Below, one piece after another: positions 63,885 to 64,000 of a stretch of DNA of 64,000 nt. Source of the stretch: Oscillatoriales cyanobacterium PMM_0080 (GTDB taxonomy: Bacteria > Cyanobacteriota > Cyanobacteriia > Cyanobacteriales > Microcoleaceae); NCBI GenBank assembly GCA_949127775.1, contig CASBQF010000002.1, positions 1-64,000 on the forward strand, given 5' to 3'. A program made the translations under genes and the position numbers. The notes beneath the pieces are model-generated. The model was not told where the DNA came from. It searched no databases and saw only the letters and a list, made by a program, of their open reading frames with translations. Numbering within the stretch: position 1 is the stretch's first letter; each line of letters opens with the position of its first letter.

Positions 63885-64000
63885 TCATTCCGAATCTGTA
63901 TACTTAGATAAAATCAAAGGATCGCCTCTAAGAATTTGCTTTAGTAAATATCCTTCTCCCAAATCATAAGAAATAGTTATAAAAATAGTCTGTTCAAACT
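63885..64000 (-). CDS. C-terminal end of an unidentified gene (partial)
   Basis: The reverse strand is open from the window edge to a TGA at 63885-63887, giving 38 residues that read FEQTIFITISYDLGEGYLLK and end SKYTDSE. No family can be named from this fragment. It is on the same strand as the AlaX-like gene, 37 bases upstream of it, which suggests co-transcription. Confidence 0.45.
   Translation of the reverse strand, partial: FEQTIFITISYDLGEGYLLKQILRGDPLILSKYTDSE

Overview
The window comes from a filamentous cyanobacterium, most likely of the Oscillatoriales/Microcoleus-Phormidium type. The evidence is the very frequent HIP1-type octamer GCGATCGC, several dispersed palindromic and tandem heptamer repeats, and typical cyanobacterial genes: an SLH-domain porin, a PATAN-domain response regulator, XisI, Uma2, a two-partner-secretion adhesin and soluble histidine kinases with coiled coils. 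No rRNA, tRNA, CRISPR array, transposase or prophage was recognised.

Layout. Bases 1-9.6 kb are mostly housekeeping: a YqaE/Pmp3 fragment, spermidine synthase, a histidine kinase, priA, a metallophosphoesterase, an acetamidase/formamidase-like gene and galT. Bases 9.8-17.2 kb form an accessory stretch. It holds a broken colicin D-type tRNase domain with an intact immunity gene, an Uma2 tail, two toxin-antitoxin pairs, two overlapping AAA-like ATPase genes (one with an HTH, one with a seven-blade WD40 propeller) opposite a small membrane peptide, and a nuclease-fold protein. Bases 17.3-22 kb hold acs, with a tandem duplication that copied its 3' end and the neighbouring gene, then an SNase-like gene. 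Bases 22-29.4 kb hold an SLH porin and two multi-domain kinases. Bases 29.4-33.4 kb are small genes: a class II glutamine amidotransferase, an orphan antitoxin whose toxin is cut to its first ~17 codons, an orphan xisI, and a Panacea-type antitoxin with its overlapping partner. Bases 33.5-51.7 kb hold gltB, a Fic protein, a cupin, an IscA-like protein, Uma2, a TpsA-like adhesin, a glycosyltransferase, a PatA-like regulator, the truB-yidD cluster, an RTX protein and an allophanate hydrolase.

The most coherent system is at 49.9-61.1 kb. A guanidine-I (ykkC-type) riboswitch at about 52178-52335, followed by a mutually exclusive hairpin, precedes a nitrate/taurine-type ABC transporter, two DUF1989 genes of the carboxyguanidine deiminase type and a biotin-dependent carboxylase. 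The allophanate hydrolase is divergent, on the other side of the riboswitch leader. Together they read as uptake of guanidine, carboxylation, deimination to allophanate, and hydrolysis to ammonia and CO2. The enzymes would usually be annotated as urea carboxylase and associated proteins; the riboswitch argues for guanidine.

From 61.2 kb to the end the window returns to accessory DNA: a DUF433 gene with a broken partner, a HicBA pair, a glucosidase remnant cut off next to a palindromic repeat, an AlaX-type editing protein and the end of a further gene. Decayed toxin-antitoxin and toxin-immunity modules recur across the window. All family assignments were made by reading the sequence; no database search was run.
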